From Kangiella profundi (GTDB lineage Bacteria > Pseudomonadota > Gammaproteobacteria > Enterobacterales > Kangiellaceae): a stretch of 64,000 nucleotides of DNA. Shown here in pieces: positions 28,532 to 38,752 of the stretch. The notes beneath the pieces are model-generated. The model was not told where the DNA came from. It made no database searches and saw only the letters and a list, made by a program, of their open reading frames with translations. Where the stretch lies: contig NZ_CP025120.1 of NCBI RefSeq assembly GCF_002838765.1, positions 1,364,001 to 1,428,000 on the forward strand. Reading direction: 5' to 3'. Position numbers and translations under genes: made by a program. Each line of letters opens with the position of its first letter. The first letter of the stretch is position 1.

Positions 28532-28608
28532 TGGCGGAGCGGACGGGACTCGAACCCGCGACCCCCGGCGTGACAGGCCGGTATTCTAACCAGCTGAACT
28601 ACCGCTCC
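28532..28608 (-). tRNA. tRNA-Asp (GTC anticodon)
   Basis: A 77-nt cloverleaf with CCA encoded: acceptor stem GGAGCGG/CCGCTCC, discriminator G, anticodon loop CTGTCAC with GTC, T-arm GCGGGTTCGAGTCCCGT. Very close to E. coli tRNA-Asp. Its own promoter and terminator flank it, so it is a single-gene transcription unit. Confidence 0.97.
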
Positions 28609-28678
28609 GCAGTATTTGTTAATTCTCAAAGAGTCTTAACAGGTGTTTCGCTGGTGACCTCATCGGTCGACGGAGCGC

Positions 28679-28707
28679 ATATTACTTTCGTTCTTAGGGT
28701 AGGTCAA
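28679..28707 (-). promoter_or_regulatory. Stable-RNA promoter of tRNA-Asp
   Basis: On the minus strand, -35 TTGACC (28702-28707), 17-bp spacer, -10 TAATAT (28679-28684). A GC-rich GCGCTCC discriminator follows, typical of stringently controlled tRNA and rRNA promoters. The leader before the tRNA is about 60-70 nt. Confidence 0.75.
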
Positions 28708-28774
28708 CAACTTTTTTATAAAAATATTTAACTTTTTAAAAATCCGTTTAAATGCTGTGCAAATTGGTTATATT

Positions 28775-29224
28775 TCAGTCGGATAGCGGGATCCAGGAGA
28801 TAATTCTATCCTCAACTTCCTCCGCCGTTAACTTGGTTTCGGAGATGACTTTACCTTTAATACTATGTCCCTTTTTATGCACCAATTCTTTATCGCCTGA
28901 GATTAAGTAGTGCCAGCTTGGTAGATCCTTACCCTCCGCCACCAACCGGTAAGCGCAAGTATTGGGTAGCCAGAAATAATCACCGATGGTTTCTGCGGTC
29001 AGTTGAACGCAATCTGGGACTTTTGAAGTTCTATTTTGATAATCCGTGCAGTAAAGAGATTCTGTGTCTAGCAAACGGCAGGAAACATCGGTTTGCATCA
29101 GCAAGTTATCATCATCGTCAATAAACTGAACACAGCAGCATTTGGCGCAGCCATCGCACAAAGACTCCCACTGTTCATGGGTCATATCTTTTAAGGCTGT
29201 GGTGAGCCAAAACTTACCGGTCAT
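28775..29224 (-). CDS. YcgN-family cysteine-cluster protein (UPF0260)
   Basis: A 149-aa protein of the YkgJ/YcgN type with a zinc or iron-sulfur-binding CDGCAKCCC motif near residue 23 and further conserved cysteines (VSCRLLD, YCTDYQ, PDCVQL). The C-terminal PSWHYLISGDKELVHKKGHSIKGKV segment is typical of UPF0260. The role is unknown. It follows ycgL by 2 bp, and the ycgN-ycgL-rnd-fadD order matches E. coli-like genomes, supporting the assignment. Confidence 0.93.
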   Translation of the reverse strand: MTGKFWLTTALKDMTHEQWESLCDGCAKCCCVQFIDDDDNLLMQTDVSCRLLDTESLYCTDYQNRTSKVPDCVQLTAETIGDYFWLPNTCAYRLVAEGKDLPSWHYLISGDKELVHKKGHSIKGKVISETKLTAEEVEDRIISWIPLSD

Positions 29225-29226
29225 GG

Positions 29227-29493
29227 TTACTTCTTGCCAGCAATAAGCTGTGCAATTTCCTCTTCACTGGGAGGCATTTGCAAGAAGTACCCCTCTTCTT
29301 CCAGCTTTGCTTTAACTTCGCTGATATCGCAAAGAGCAAGTGTTTCTCGCTTTTCTAAATCAAGGTGCATAACCAGTTCAGGCGTACCCCAAACTTGGAT
29401 TAGCCCTTCCGGTAAGTCTTCAAACTTACTGTCATAGGGAATATAGAGATAGGTGTCTGGCTTCTTGGCACTTTTGTAAATACTGCACATCAT
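29227..29493 (-). CDS. YcgL domain-containing protein
   Basis: An 88-aa soluble protein with the YcgL pattern (CSIYKSAKKPDTYLYI near the start, YFLQMPPSEEE near the end). Function unknown. Two consecutive ATG codons begin it (29493, 29490); either may be used. It lies between ycgN (2 bp) and rnd (27 bp), all in one direction, so the three probably share a transcript. Confidence 0.92.
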   Translation of the reverse strand: MMCSIYKSAKKPDTYLYIPYDSKFEDLPEGLIQVWGTPELVMHLDLEKRETLALCDISEVKAKLEEEGYFLQMPPSEEEIAQLIAGKK

Positions 29494-29520
29494 AATGAGG
29501 TTCTCACAAACTTTTACTTT

Positions 29521-30675
29521 TTAAATAAATTCCTGCATCGCTTTTTTAAAAGGCTGTTCGAGCAGGTTTTGACGCCAGCTATTCCAAAACCTATTCGGTC
29601 TGCCCTTATAGCCTAGCGTCATCTTTATATAATACTCAATAAGTCGACGATTACATAAAGCTTCGGCAGGAATATTATGCTGCTTACTGACGTTTTCAAC
29701 TTGTTCCTTTAATGCTGCAAACATTTTTTTGCTTTTAAGAATTTTATGAAACGGTTGTAATGGTTCTGGCCACTGCTCTTTATCAGTCCTATCGGCCAGC
29801 TCTATTTGGCGTATTAATTCAGCACCATATCGTCTAATACTGCCACGGTTACAGCCCATGGATAGCAGGTCACTGATACTGGTCTTTTCCTTCTGGCATA
29901 CCTCAATCAAATGGTGATCTCTGAATACAAAAGTCTTAGGTATATTGTTGTCGCGGGCTAGCATCTCGCGCCATTGGGCCAATCTTTGCAAACGATTGAG
30001 CTGGAACCGATTCAGTCTGAAAGCACCCTTCACTTTTAGATAACTTTCTGAGTAATCATCAGCTTGAATGATGGCTGCAAACATACTGTTTACATCTTCA
30101 ATCACACATTCAAACAAACCCTTTTCCAAAAGACTATCGCGTAACCGGTAATAAACCGGCAATAAATATTGAACATCCTGGGCAGCGTAAACTTTTTGTT
30201 CTTGAGAGAGCGGTCGTTGTAACCAGTCAGTTTTAGTATGCTCTTTATCCAGTACGATGCTTAGAAAATGTTCGACGATATTCCCATAACCAACACTCAG
30301 TCCAATGCCATCAATTGAGGCGGCAATCTGGGTATCAAAGACTTGATTAAACTCGAAGCCATATTGGTGATAAAGCGCTTCCAGATCTTCGCTGCAGCTA
30401 TGAAAGGCTTTAACAATCGAAGTTGAATTGAATATTTCTTCTAATGCAGAAATATCTTCAAATGCTAATGGGTCGATCAAATAGATCTCCTGCCCATCAT
30501 AAATTTGAATTAACGCCAGTCGGTGGAAATAGGTATTGGTTCGGTCGAACTCTGTGTCTACGGTAATGACATCAAGCTCACGCCATGACTGACAAAGTTC
30601 TTCTAATCGCTCAGAAGAAAGCACAGTTTCTACATGAACTGAATCTTGATGTTGGTCTAAATGAAATCGTGCCAA
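29521..30675 (-). CDS. rnd: Ribonuclease D
   Basis: 3'-5' exoribonuclease (384 aa) in tRNA 3'-end maturation. The DEDD nuclease domain begins with VDTEFDRTNTYF (D-x-E, about residue 37), and YAAQDVQYLLPVYYRL (about 185) carries the last Asp and Tyr. Two HRDC domains follow. The start is TTG at 30675, supported by AGGAG eight nt upstream and by alignment of the nuclease domain with the family N-terminus. It is 44 bp downstream of fadD. Confidence 0.94.
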   Translation of the reverse strand: MARFHLDQHQDSVHVETVLSSERLEELCQSWRELDVITVDTEFDRTNTYFHRLALIQIYDGQEIYLIDPLAFEDISALEEIFNSTSIVKAFHSCSEDLEALYHQYGFEFNQVFDTQIAASIDGIGLSVGYGNIVEHFLSIVLDKEHTKTDWLQRPLSQEQKVYAAQDVQYLLPVYYRLRDSLLEKGLFECVIEDVNSMFAAIIQADDYSESYLKVKGAFRLNRFQLNRLQRLAQWREMLARDNNIPKTFVFRDHHLIEVCQKEKTSISDLLSMGCNRGSIRRYGAELIRQIELADRTDKEQWPEPLQPFHKILKSKKMFAALKEQVENVSKQHNIPAEALCNRRLIEYYIKMTLGYKGRPNRFWNSWRQNLLEQPFKKAMQEFI

Positions 30676-30719
30676 TTAATGTGCTCCTGGCGCTCATTTA
30701 TGAGCGCCATAGGATAGAA

Positions 30720-32378
30720 TTATTTGCGAAGTTCTTTGCGAAGAATTTTGCCCACATTACTTTTTGGCAGTTCCTCGCGGAATTCAACAACTTTGGGAAT
30801 TTTGTAACCGGTCAAATGTTCACGGGTATGTTTGATGACATCTTCTTCAGTGAGTGTGCTGTCTTTTTTAACCACTACAACTTTAACCACCTCACCTTTA
30901 ACTTCATCCGGCTCGCCAATAGCAGCAACTTCCAAAACCCCCGGATGTAATGCCACAACGTCCTCAATTTCATTAGGGTAAACATTAAAGCCTGATACCA
31001 GAATCATGTCTTTCTTACGGTCTACGATTCGTAAATACCCTTCTTCGTCGATAGTGGCCATATCGCCTGTCGCCAACCAGCCGTCATCTTTTAAGACTTC
31101 AGCGGTTTCTTTCGGACGATTGAGATACCCTTTCATGACTTGCGGGCCCTTGACCCAAAGCTCGCCTGGCTGACCAATCTCAACCAGATTGCCGTCTTCA
31201 TCACGAATCTCGACATCTGTAGAAGGTAGCGGTAAACCAATGGTTCCATTGTAAGATTCAAGATCTAAAGGGTTCATGCTGACAACAGGTGATGTTTCAG
31301 TTAAGCCATAACCTTCAAGCAGCGGTGTTTTTGTTAATTCCTGCCATCTTTCAGCTACTGACTTCTGCACAGCCATTCCACCGCCAACAGATAACTTTAG
31401 CTGACTAAAATCCAGTTCACGGAATGCAGGTGTATTAAGCAGACCATTAAATAGCGTATTAACGCCAGTCATCGCAGTAAATGGATATTTTTTCAGGGTC
31501 TTACAAAAACCCTTCATATCACGTGGATTGGTGATATAGATGTTATGGCCACCCGCCTTTGCGAATAGCAGGCAATTAACGCACAATGAAAAAATATGAT
31601 ACAGAGGAAGTGCCGTTATGATCGTTTCCTTTCCTTCATTGAGAAAAGGTCCCATCCAGGCATGAGTTTGTAGCACGTTTGCAACCATATTCCGATGGGT
31701 CAGAATGGCTCCTTTAGAGACACCGGTTGTCCCCCCTGTGTACTGCAGGAATGCAGTATCGTCTGAAGTCAGTTCAACAGGATTTACATCTTGCTCAGCG
31801 CCCTTTTGCATGGCATCTACAAAGCTGTGTGACTGCTCAAGATTAAAGTTTGGAACCATCTTCTTAAAATATTTCACAACAAAATTGACGATAAAACGCT
31901 TAGGTTTTGAGCACATATCGCCAACCTGAGTAACGATAATGTGTTTTAGATTAGTTTTGTGAGCCACTTTCTCCAGCGTATCACCAAAGTTGGCCAAAAT
32001 GACAATGGCATTGGCTTCACTGTCATTCAACTGATGCTCAAGCTCGCGAGGTGTATAAAGTGGATTTACATTGACCACAGCAAGTCCGGCACGGAATGCA
32101 CCAAATAGACAAACAGGATATTGCAGAAGGTTTGGCATCATTAGTGCCAATTTATCGCCTTTCTGTAATCCCAGTTCATTCTGCAGATAGGAAGCGAAAT
32201 CACGAGCTTTTTGATCTAGCTCGCGGTAGGTTAAGGTGACACCCAAATTGGTAACAGCCGGTCTATCGCCAAACTTCTCGACGCTTTCGTCGAACATAGC
32301 CATAAGACTCGAATACTGCTCAGGGTCGATGGTTTCCTGAACCGCTTTTGGGTATTGCTTTAACCAGATTTTTTCCAT
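30720..32378 (-). CDS. fadD: Long-chain fatty acid-CoA ligase
   Basis: Adenylate-forming enzyme (552 aa) that activates exogenous fatty acids, coupling uptake to beta-oxidation; peripheral on the inner membrane. AMP-binding motif [16 protein letters not shown] near residue 213, [12 protein letters not shown] near 355, [13 protein letters not shown] near 435 and catalytic Lys in [14 protein letters not shown] at the C-terminus. AGGAAG before ATG 32378. It precedes rnd-ycgL-ycgN, an order also seen in enterobacteria. No FadR-like site was seen in its leader. Confidence 0.95.
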   Translation of the reverse strand: MEKIWLKQYPKAVQETIDPEQYSSLMAMFDESVEKFGDRPAVTNLGVTLTYRELDQKARDFASYLQNELGLQKGDKLALMMPNLLQYPVCLFGAFRAGLAVVNVNPLYTPRELEHQLNDSEANAIVILANFGDTLEKVAHKTNLKHIIVTQVGDMCSKPKRFIVNFVVKYFKKMVPNFNLEQSHSFVDAMQKGAEQDVNPVELTSDDTAFLQYTGGTTGVSKGAILTHRNMVANVLQTHAWMGPFLNEGKETIITALPLYHIFSLCVNCLLFAKAGGHNIYITNPRDMKGFCKTLKKYPFTAMTGVNTLFNGLLNTPAFRELDFSQLKLSVGGGMAVQKSVAERWQELTKTPLLEGYGLTETSPVVSMNPLDLESYNGTIGLPLPSTDVEIRDEDGNLVEIGQPGELWVKGPQVMKGYLNRPKETAEVLKDDGWLATGDMATIDEEGYLRIVDRKKDMILVSGFNVYPNEIEDVVALHPGVLEVAAIGEPDEVKGEVVKVVVVKKDSTLTEEDVIKHTREHLTGYKIPKVVEFREELPKSNVGKILRKELRK

Positions 32379-32503
32379 GTAGCTTCCTGTTAATAGCTGT
32401 GATTAATAAAATTTATGGGCAAGAAAAGTAACCGATTGTATCGAATAAGGCAACTTTTAACGGCCCGTTAAGCTATTTTAACTGTAACTTTTAACATTCA
32501 TTT

Positions 32504-33370
32504 TCAGTCTTGATTAAATTTTGCCCAGGACTTCAAAATAGCTTGCGACACATCTTCTGGGTATTGCATGTGTAGATGATGGCCACCATCTAAATCAATC
32601 CACTCTGAACTATTCAAATAAGACAGACGTTTTTCTATGGCAGGCTTTTCCTGCAACATGCCTTGCTTACCACGAATAAATAACACGTCAGCTGTTACAT
32701 TATTCATCAAGGCCTCAAGTTGCGGTTCAGTCATTCGAATCCAAGATGCATTCTTTAGCCTAGCGTCGCTTGACCATTGATATCCACGGTCACACAAAGT
32801 AACGCCTCGTTCAATTAGTGGCAATAAGGTTTCTGCACTGAGTTCGCTGACCTGAGCCCTGGCATTTGCCGCATCTTCGATAGAACTGAAATAACGCTTC
32901 TGACTACGTTTTGCTTTACGCTGTTCAATGGCCTGAGCCAGTTGCTCAATAGTCTGTTCTGGTGTTGATATAAATGGCCCAAGCGCATCGATAGAAATTA
33001 GGCTTTTTACACGATGTGGAACGGCACCTGCATAAATCATCGCAAGAGCTGCCCCCATCGAATGGCCCAGAATATGGCACTTATCAATTTTCAAAACATC
33101 AAGCGCACCGTCAATAATAGAAATACCTGAAACAAATTGATAGTCCGCATCTTCTGACAAATGTTCTGATTGACCATGTCCCGGAAACTCAATGGCAATG
33201 AGGCGATACTTATCGGCAAGAAGTGGCGCTAAATAATGGAAAGTAGCTGCATTATCGAGCCAGCCATGTAAACAAAGAATAGGTTCGGCTTTGGGGTCAC
33301 CCCACTCAAGAACAGCAACCTTATTGTGATGAATCTGGAAGTGATATTCCTGATCAAATTTGACGTGCAT
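32504..33370 (-). CDS. Alpha/beta hydrolase
   Basis: A 288-aa alpha/beta-hydrolase-fold enzyme with oxyanion-loop HGWLDNAATF near residue 33, nucleophile elbow GHSMGAAL near 108 and a catalytic histidine in DGGHHLHMQ near 265. It resembles serine hydrolases of the MhpC/lipase group. The substrate cannot be read from the sequence. No signal peptide. It is transcribed toward fadD with 125 bp between, so it may or may not share its promoter. Confidence 0.9.
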   Translation of the reverse strand: MHVKFDQEYHFQIHHNKVAVLEWGDPKAEPILCLHGWLDNAATFHYLAPLLADKYRLIAIEFPGHGQSEHLSEDADYQFVSGISIIDGALDVLKIDKCHILGHSMGAALAMIYAGAVPHRVKSLISIDALGPFISTPEQTIEQLAQAIEQRKAKRSQKRYFSSIEDAANARAQVSELSAETLLPLIERGVTLCDRGYQWSSDARLKNASWIRMTEPQLEALMNNVTADVLFIRGKQGMLQEKPAIEKRLSYLNSSEWIDLDGGHHLHMQYPEDVSQAILKSWAKFNQD

Positions 33371-33422
33371 ACCTGATTAACTCTTCATTATTTATCTGTC
33401 GCACAGAATACCATAGCCCATA

Positions 33423-33448
33423 AAAAAAGGGCCATTTACATGGCCCTT
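33423..33448 (-). terminator. Intrinsic terminator ending the 34-41 kb operon
   Basis: On the minus strand, AAGGGCCAT-GTAA-ATGGCCCTT followed by about seven T. It lies about 200 bp after the MBL hydrolase gene and 53 bp before the alpha/beta hydrolase start. Confidence 0.88.
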
Positions 33449-33646
33449 ATGAGGAAATAATTACTCATAAAAAGAGAAGTGACAATGACAACCAGAAAAA
33501 CAAATCCACAATTTCGCATCTAGCCAAGACTGCTTCATTGCTTTTCGTATATATTTTGAACAGTTGCCATGCATAAAGTTCCATTTCTTAACAATTTTTT
33601 TGAACGTATGTACTCGTCACAACTCTTTGATTTTAAATACAATACC

Positions 33647-34513
33647 TTACATCGGCATGTTAATAATTTGCTTTAGGTTGTTCTGGGTTGTGAACCGTCC
33701 TTTTTCATCTTTAGTGACCTTGCCCAGGCAAGTTTCAGGGTCGTGAGTGAAGTAAAGGTACCCCTCTTCTTCAATAAGTCGGTCAAGCAGAAGCTTTTTC
33801 TCTTCAATCAGGTTTTCTGGGAAACGGTCATAACCCATGGTAATTGGTAGATGGACCCAGGGAACCCCGGGAATCAAATCCGCGGCAAATACCACTGGTC
33901 CCTTTTCGGTTTCTATTTCGGTAAGCAGCATCCCCGGCGTATGGCCGTTTGAAACGAAGAAATGATAATCATCACCCAGTAAATCACTGGATTCACCATC
34001 AATTAAATGCAGCCGGCCAGTTTGTTCGATTAAGTCAGTCAGCCCTGGAATGAAGGATGCCTTATCGCGAGGATGTGGATTCTTTGCACGCTCCCAGGCT
34101 TCTTTACCAATGATAAACTCGGCATTTGGGAATAGTAGCTGTGGCTCTTTTCCTTCCTGCCACTGACTCAAAAGTCCGCCGGCATGGTCAAAATGCAAGT
34201 GCGATAAAACCAGTATATCGATATCTTCATGGCTTAAACCTACTTCTTGCAGGGATTGCAACAGTACATGCTCATCCTCCTGCACGCCATAACGATCCTT
34301 ATATTTGGGTTCAAAGAATGCACCAATACCAGTCTCGAAAAGTATATTTTTATCGCCATCTTTAACCAGCAAAGCTCTACACACAAGGTCAATGCGGTTC
34401 TGCTCATCCACATCGACCCAGCGCTGCCATAAAGCCTTTGGAGCGTTACCAAACATGGCACCGCCATCCAATTTCTGTGAATTGCCTAGAATTGAGTAAA
34501 ACTGTTTTGACAT
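33647..34513 (-). CDS. MBL-fold metallo-hydrolase (lactonase-like)
   Basis: A 288-aa metallo-beta-lactamase-fold enzyme with metal motif [11 protein letters not shown] (near residue 103), then GHTPGM (about 185) and the later Asp in [10 protein letters not shown] cytoplasmic lactonase or esterase is likely; several such proteins hydrolyse acyl-homoserine lactones, but that is not shown here. The start at 34513 is preferred over an upstream ATG at 34612 because AAAAGG precedes it and the longer version would overlap the transglutaminase gene. It follows that gene by one nucleotide, so they are probably coupled. Confidence 0.88.
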   Translation of the reverse strand: MSKQFYSILGNSQKLDGGAMFGNAPKALWQRWVDVDEQNRIDLVCRALLVKDGDKNILFETGIGAFFEPKYKDRYGVQEDEHVLLQSLQEVGLSHEDIDILVLSHLHFDHAGGLLSQWQEGKEPQLLFPNAEFIIGKEAWERAKNPHPRDKASFIPGLTDLIEQTGRLHLIDGESSDLLGDDYHFFVSNGHTPGMLLTEIETEKGPVVFAADLIPGVPWVHLPITMGYDRFPENLIEEKKLLLDRLIEEEGYLYFTHDPETCLGKVTKDEKGRFTTQNNLKQIINMPM

Positions 34514-34514
34514 C

Positions 34515-35969
34515 TTATAACCTTTTAGATTCTTTGCTGTTTTCAGCTTTATAGTGAATTTCTTCGAGTTTGAAAGCAAATCGTGTATTACCTTCAGTTT
34601 CTCTACTGTCAAAGCTCATTGCAGCGGGTATATGGGTACTGGTCACTTCAACCAGATTCCAGGTGGGATCAACTGCGACCCAGTAGCCGTCAACTAGCGC
34701 TTCAACCCAGACATGACCACCGAAACGCTTTTCATGATCGCCCAGATAAACCAACCCATTAACCTCCCGGGCCGGTATATTTGCGGCAGCCAACATTTCT
34801 ATCAACAGCTGGCTGTATTCGGTACAGTCGCCTACCCTGCTACGCAGAATATCATCGATATTAAAACCAGCAGGCACTGGCTGATAATTGAGATAATCAT
34901 AAACAAACCCAACCAGCTTCTGCACTTTCAACCAATCATTGTCGACATTGGCCGTAGCTTCCAGAGCGAGCGTTTTGGCAATAGGATTAAGTTTAGTTTC
35001 TATTGCAGCTATCCGCTCTAATTCTTCATCAGAAGCTTTATATTGACTGCCAGTAGATAACTGGATGGTCTGATTCTCACGATTCACTGAAACCGCTGGA
35101 TGGTGTCTAAACCAGTCTAACTCACCGTTGAGCAAGCTTAACGTCACTGACTTAATCTGGTTGGCAGCTCCTAAGGGTTTATCAACCACAACACCACTAT
35201 TCAGATACAAATCGTCCTGCATTTCGGGATTAAGGGTTACGCGGCGCGAACTAGCAACATACTCCATACCATTGGCGAACGAATGAAGCTTAAAACTTCC
35301 GTCCCGTGCTACTTGATGCCAACTGACCTCTTCATTCGGATGTCGTTGTTGCAAAGTAACGCTGGACTGATGCGGTTTTGCTGAAATCAGTTCATAGTCA
35401 GTGGTTTCAACTACAAAATCTCGTGTATTGAGTGTCTCAGCCTGGAATGTTTTTGCTGGTTGCGGAGTTCTTTCAAGATAACTTGAAACATAAAAGTAGT
35501 CTTGCAAGGTGTAGTCTACGGTGGCAAGAGATTTTTGGTAGTGTTTGCCATTGCGCCATTCCTCAAGCTGAAGCTGTTCATCATTAATAAAGCTTGCTTC
35601 AACTTTTAATTTCGGCTCTTCGGTATACAGTTTGCCGCTAATTAATTGGTAAGGCGGCTGATTTGAAAAGTTGAACTCTCGAATATAACGAAAATGGAAA
35701 CGACGACCCTGGACTCGTCCTTCAAGGAAATCATTTTCAATCACTGAGATTTGGTCATCGGTTCTTTCAAGCTCAACACTGGCGCGACCAACAGCCTGAT
35801 TATGCCAGTTTATCTGGTACCACTGCTTGAAAGGTTTAATGCTGGCCGCGTCCCAGCGATATTGGGAAGAAGACTCTCGCAGTCCCAGCCACAATAAGGC
35901 TACAACTGCGAGTATTAATGCACAGAATAGAAAGTAGCGTTGTTTAAATAGCGTCGTTGGCCTCGTCAT
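34515..35969 (-). CDS. Transglutaminase-like cysteine protease, membrane-anchored
   Basis: A 484-aa protein with an N-terminal membrane anchor ([19 protein letters not shown], residues 12-30) and a long, beta-rich periplasmic region. A C-terminal transglutaminase-core domain carries the triad Cys in RVGDCTEYS (about 374), His in GGHVWVE (about 412) and Asp in VDPTWNLVE (about 427). It probably cuts or cross-links periplasmic proteins; the substrate is unknown. The gene overlaps the end of nhaC by 26 bp and is one nucleotide from the MBL gene, placing it within an operon. Confidence 0.88.
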   Translation of the reverse strand: MTRPTTLFKQRYFLFCALILAVVALLWLGLRESSSQYRWDAASIKPFKQWYQINWHNQAVGRASVELERTDDQISVIENDFLEGRVQGRRFHFRYIREFNFSNQPPYQLISGKLYTEEPKLKVEASFINDEQLQLEEWRNGKHYQKSLATVDYTLQDYFYVSSYLERTPQPAKTFQAETLNTRDFVVETTDYELISAKPHQSSVTLQQRHPNEEVSWHQVARDGSFKLHSFANGMEYVASSRRVTLNPEMQDDLYLNSGVVVDKPLGAANQIKSVTLSLLNGELDWFRHHPAVSVNRENQTIQLSTGSQYKASDEELERIAAIETKLNPIAKTLALEATANVDNDWLKVQKLVGFVYDYLNYQPVPAGFNIDDILRSRVGDCTEYSQLLIEMLAAANIPAREVNGLVYLGDHEKRFGGHVWVEALVDGYWVAVDPTWNLVEVTSTHIPAAMSFDSRETEGNTRFAFKLEEIHYKAENSKESKRL

Positions 35970-37404
35970 GCTTGGCTATTTTAAAGTTCAGCAGGCCATA
36001 AATAAAGGAAACTATCGGATTTGCCAGATTAAAGAAGGCATACATCCAATAAGCGCCTGTCGCAACACCTAAAGTTGCCGCCATATAAGCACCGCAGGTA
36101 TTCCACGGGATCAATGGTGAAGTGATGGTTCCAGCATCTTCCAGCGTTCTCGACAGATTCTTAGCATCCAGTCCGCGACGCTTAAATTCAGCACGATACA
36201 TCCGGCCCGGAAGTACAATGGCGATATATTGATCTGCCGCGATAACATTCATGCCAATACAGGTAAGAAGCACCGAACCGATCAGTGAGCCAGTGGATTT
36301 GGCCATGCCGATAATGGAGTAAACCAGCTTATGCAACAGACCTGTTTTTTCCATGGCTGCACCAAAACTCATTGCACAGATAATCAGCCAAACGGTATTA
36401 AGCATGCTAGTCATGCCGCCGCGGCTCAAAAGCCCATCAAAAATTTCATCACCGGTACTGATTGAAAAGCCACTAAACAAAGCGGTCCAAACAGCAGAGA
36501 CATATTGCATGGTTACCGACAATTCGCTGTTGTCTACGAATTTGGTAATGACTTCGCCTTGAGTCAAAATTGCAAACAAGCCACCTAATAATGCACCGAT
36601 CAAAATGGTAGCGACTGCAGGCACTTTTTTTATGGCCATGGCAAATACCGCTACCAATGGAATCAATGACCAGAGTGTGATATTAAAGTTTGCGTCCAGC
36701 AAAGCGAGTGTTGACTCCAGCTCCAGGTTTTCTGCTGGAACATCGCTGGTTAATCCTAAATAGGTAAAAAGAATCAACGCGATAATTAACGAAGGCGTCG
36801 TTGTCCACACCATATGGCGGATGTGTGTGAATAAATCAGTACCAGTAACCGCTGGAGCCAGGTTGGTTGTATCTGATAAAGGCGACATCTTGTCACCAAA
36901 GTAGGCACCCGAAATGATGGCGCCGGCAGTTATAGCTGGATCAAGACCAAGCCCCTGCGAAATGCCAATCAGACCAATACCAACGGTACCAGCCGTCGTC
37001 CAGGAACTGCCAATACTGACAGCAACAATGGCACAGATAATACAGCTTGCAACATAGAAGAAGTCAGGGGATAGAATCTGTAAGCCATAATAAATCATGG
37101 TGGGTACTGTACCAGCCAGAATCCAGGTACCGATTAATGAGCCTACCATCAAAAGGATCAACATGGCGCCCATCGCAAGGCTAATGCCATCGACAATACC
37201 CGCCTCTAACTCCTTCCAGGTCTGCCCATTAAACAAGCCAATTAAAATGGCAATGGCGGCACTTAAAATCAGAGCAATCTGATTGGCCCCGTATGATGAG
37301 TCGCTACCGAATAACTTTACTGAGAAAAACAACAGTACAATTAAAAAAGCTACAGGCACCAGGGCCTGTAGCATACTCGGCTGTCTGTCCGATGAATCAA
37401 CCAT
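35944..37404 (-). CDS. nhaC: Na+/H+ antiporter NhaC family
   Basis: A 486-aa membrane antiporter with about eleven helices. Segments such as GSSWTTAGTVGIGLIGIS and GAYFGDKMSPLSDTTNLAPAVTGTDLF match the NhaC family and carry its conserved acidic and Ser/Thr residues. It should exchange Na+ for protons, fitting a marine life style and the Na+-coupled amino-acid transporters nearby. AGGAA precedes ATG 37404. It is 43 bp after an amidohydrolase gene and overlaps the transglutaminase-like gene by 26 bp. Confidence 0.93.
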   Translation of the reverse strand: MVDSSDRQPSMLQALVPVAFLIVLLFFSVKLFGSDSSYGANQIALILSAAIAILIGLFNGQTWKELEAGIVDGISLAMGAMLILLMVGSLIGTWILAGTVPTMIYYGLQILSPDFFYVASCIICAIVAVSIGSSWTTAGTVGIGLIGISQGLGLDPAITAGAIISGAYFGDKMSPLSDTTNLAPAVTGTDLFTHIRHMVWTTTPSLIIALILFTYLGLTSDVPAENLELESTLALLDANFNITLWSLIPLVAVFAMAIKKVPAVATILIGALLGGLFAILTQGEVITKFVDNSELSVTMQYVSAVWTALFSGFSISTGDEIFDGLLSRGGMTSMLNTVWLIICAMSFGAAMEKTGLLHKLVYSIIGMAKSTGSLIGSVLLTCIGMNVIAADQYIAIVLPGRMYRAEFKRRGLDAKNLSRTLEDAGTITSPLIPWNTCGAYMAATLGVATGAYWMYAFFNLANPIVSFIYGLLNFKIAKHDEANDAI

Positions 37405-37447
37405 GTTTATTCCTACTTAAATGTCTAACTTAAGAATTGTTATCGAG

Positions 37448-38752
37448 TTACTTTCTGTAACCAGTATTTTTATCTGTATCTAAAGCTTTATAGCGATCAC
37501 GTAACTTGGTCGATCGGTTTTCCATATTGACCGCTTCACCATCAATCCAAACCTGCTGAGGAAGTGTTGTCACCTCAAGCGGATCACCATTCCAAAGGAC
37601 CAGCTCAGCTTTAAAACCTTGAGCAATCTGACCATAATCGTCACTACCACCAAAGTATGCAGCCGGAGTTGACGTCATGGCTGCCAAAGCTTTTTCATAA
37701 TCCATGCCATATGCAACGGCATTACCTGCTGAATGGCGAACGGTATAAGCATTATGGCTTGCTAAGAAACCCTGCCCAAGGAACATAACATTAACGCCAG
37801 CTTTAGAGAGAATGGCTGCGTTTTCATAACGTTTGCCTAAAGACTCGAAGCTGTCAGGAATGTTATCCATCGGGTCAATGAAAACTGATGCCTGAGCAAC
37901 CGCTAGCTGGTCTGCGACTTTCCAGGCTTCTGCTGCGCCAATAAAACCAATTCGAATGTTCTGCTCTTGAGCAAAATCCAGCATGGTTAAAATATCACTT
38001 TCACGTTGCGTACTAACCAACAATGGAATCTTGCGGTCAAGCACTGCCTGCAAAGCTTCCAGATCGTTTGTGCTATAGCTAAGCTCTCTGAAGTCACCCT
38101 GCTCAATTGCAGAACGGTTCTTCTGGTACACTCTTGCTTCATCAAACGCCTTATTGAGCTCAAATAATACGCTGGCACGAGAACCACCTGTCATTTCAGC
38201 AGGCCATTCACCAAATGCGGTAAAGATAGCAACATTCTTTGCTAGCAACGGATGATACTGATCTTTCAAAGACAGGATCGCACCTTGTCCAGCAAATACA
38301 TTTGCGCCAATGTGAGGCGCCACTAATGTGCGAGTAACTCCATTTGAACGATTAATAGCGACCAGCGTTGAGTTGTGGTTATACACTTTATCTATTCTGA
38401 ATGAGGCGCCTTGCTCTTCATGTTCGGTTTGGCCATCAGCAGTTTGATCCTGTGATCCAAGCTCAACCAAACCAATCTGATTAATCAAAGCAAAAATACC
38501 GGGAGTGACTACCTTGCCTTTGGCGTCAATTACAGTATCCGCCTCAACTGAAATATCTTCAGCAACAGATTTGATTACACCATCTTCAATCAATACATCA
38601 CCAGATTGAAGCACACCTTGCGATGAGAGAGTATGAACTTTCGCATCTTTAATTAGAGTGGTATCAGCACTGCATACACTTGCCATCAAGCTCACAACAC
38701 TGAGTGTTGCAGCAACGGGCTTAACTAGAGATTTCATCAATAATGAGTTCAT
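37448..38752 (-). CDS. Amidohydrolase-like exported protein lacking the metal ligands
   Basis: A 434-aa protein with a signal peptide (cleavage near SVCSA, residue 29) and the fold of the amidohydrolase superfamily. The N-terminal beta-sandwich entry GKVVTPGIFALIN replaces the HxH site (the upstream paralogue has GLIDVHSH). The later histidines and the HSD aspartate are also absent: LLVSTQRESD stands where the paralogue has LIHNHCYRAD, and LGQGFLAS where it has HSDSPTG. It is therefore probably a pseudoenzyme. The start codon overlaps the paralogue's stop (ATGA), implying translational coupling and perhaps a heteromer. Confidence 0.85.
   Translation of the reverse strand: MNSLLMKSLVKPVAATLSVVSLMASVCSADTTLIKDAKVHTLSSQGVLQSGDVLIEDGVIKSVAEDISVEADTVIDAKGKVVTPGIFALINQIGLVELGSQDQTADGQTEHEEQGASFRIDKVYNHNSTLVAINRSNGVTRTLVAPHIGANVFAGQGAILSLKDQYHPLLAKNVAIFTAFGEWPAEMTGGSRASVLFELNKAFDEARVYQKNRSAIEQGDFRELSYSTNDLEALQAVLDRKIPLLVSTQRESDILTMLDFAQEQNIRIGFIGAAEAWKVADQLAVAQASVFIDPMDNIPDSFESLGKRYENAAILSKAGVNVMFLGQGFLASHNAYTVRHSAGNAVAYGMDYEKALAAMTSTPAAYFGGSDDYGQIAQGFKAELVLWNGDPLEVTTLPQQVWIDGEAVNMENRSTKLRDRYKALDTDKNTGYRK

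Noticed and set aside
28402..28731. Open frame of about 109 codons on the plus strand with an ERTGLEPATPGVTGRYSNQLNYRS-like segment
   Set aside because: This stretch is the antisense translation of the tRNA-Asp gene and the adjacent cassette; it is a well-known type of spurious protein. There is no ribosome-binding site.
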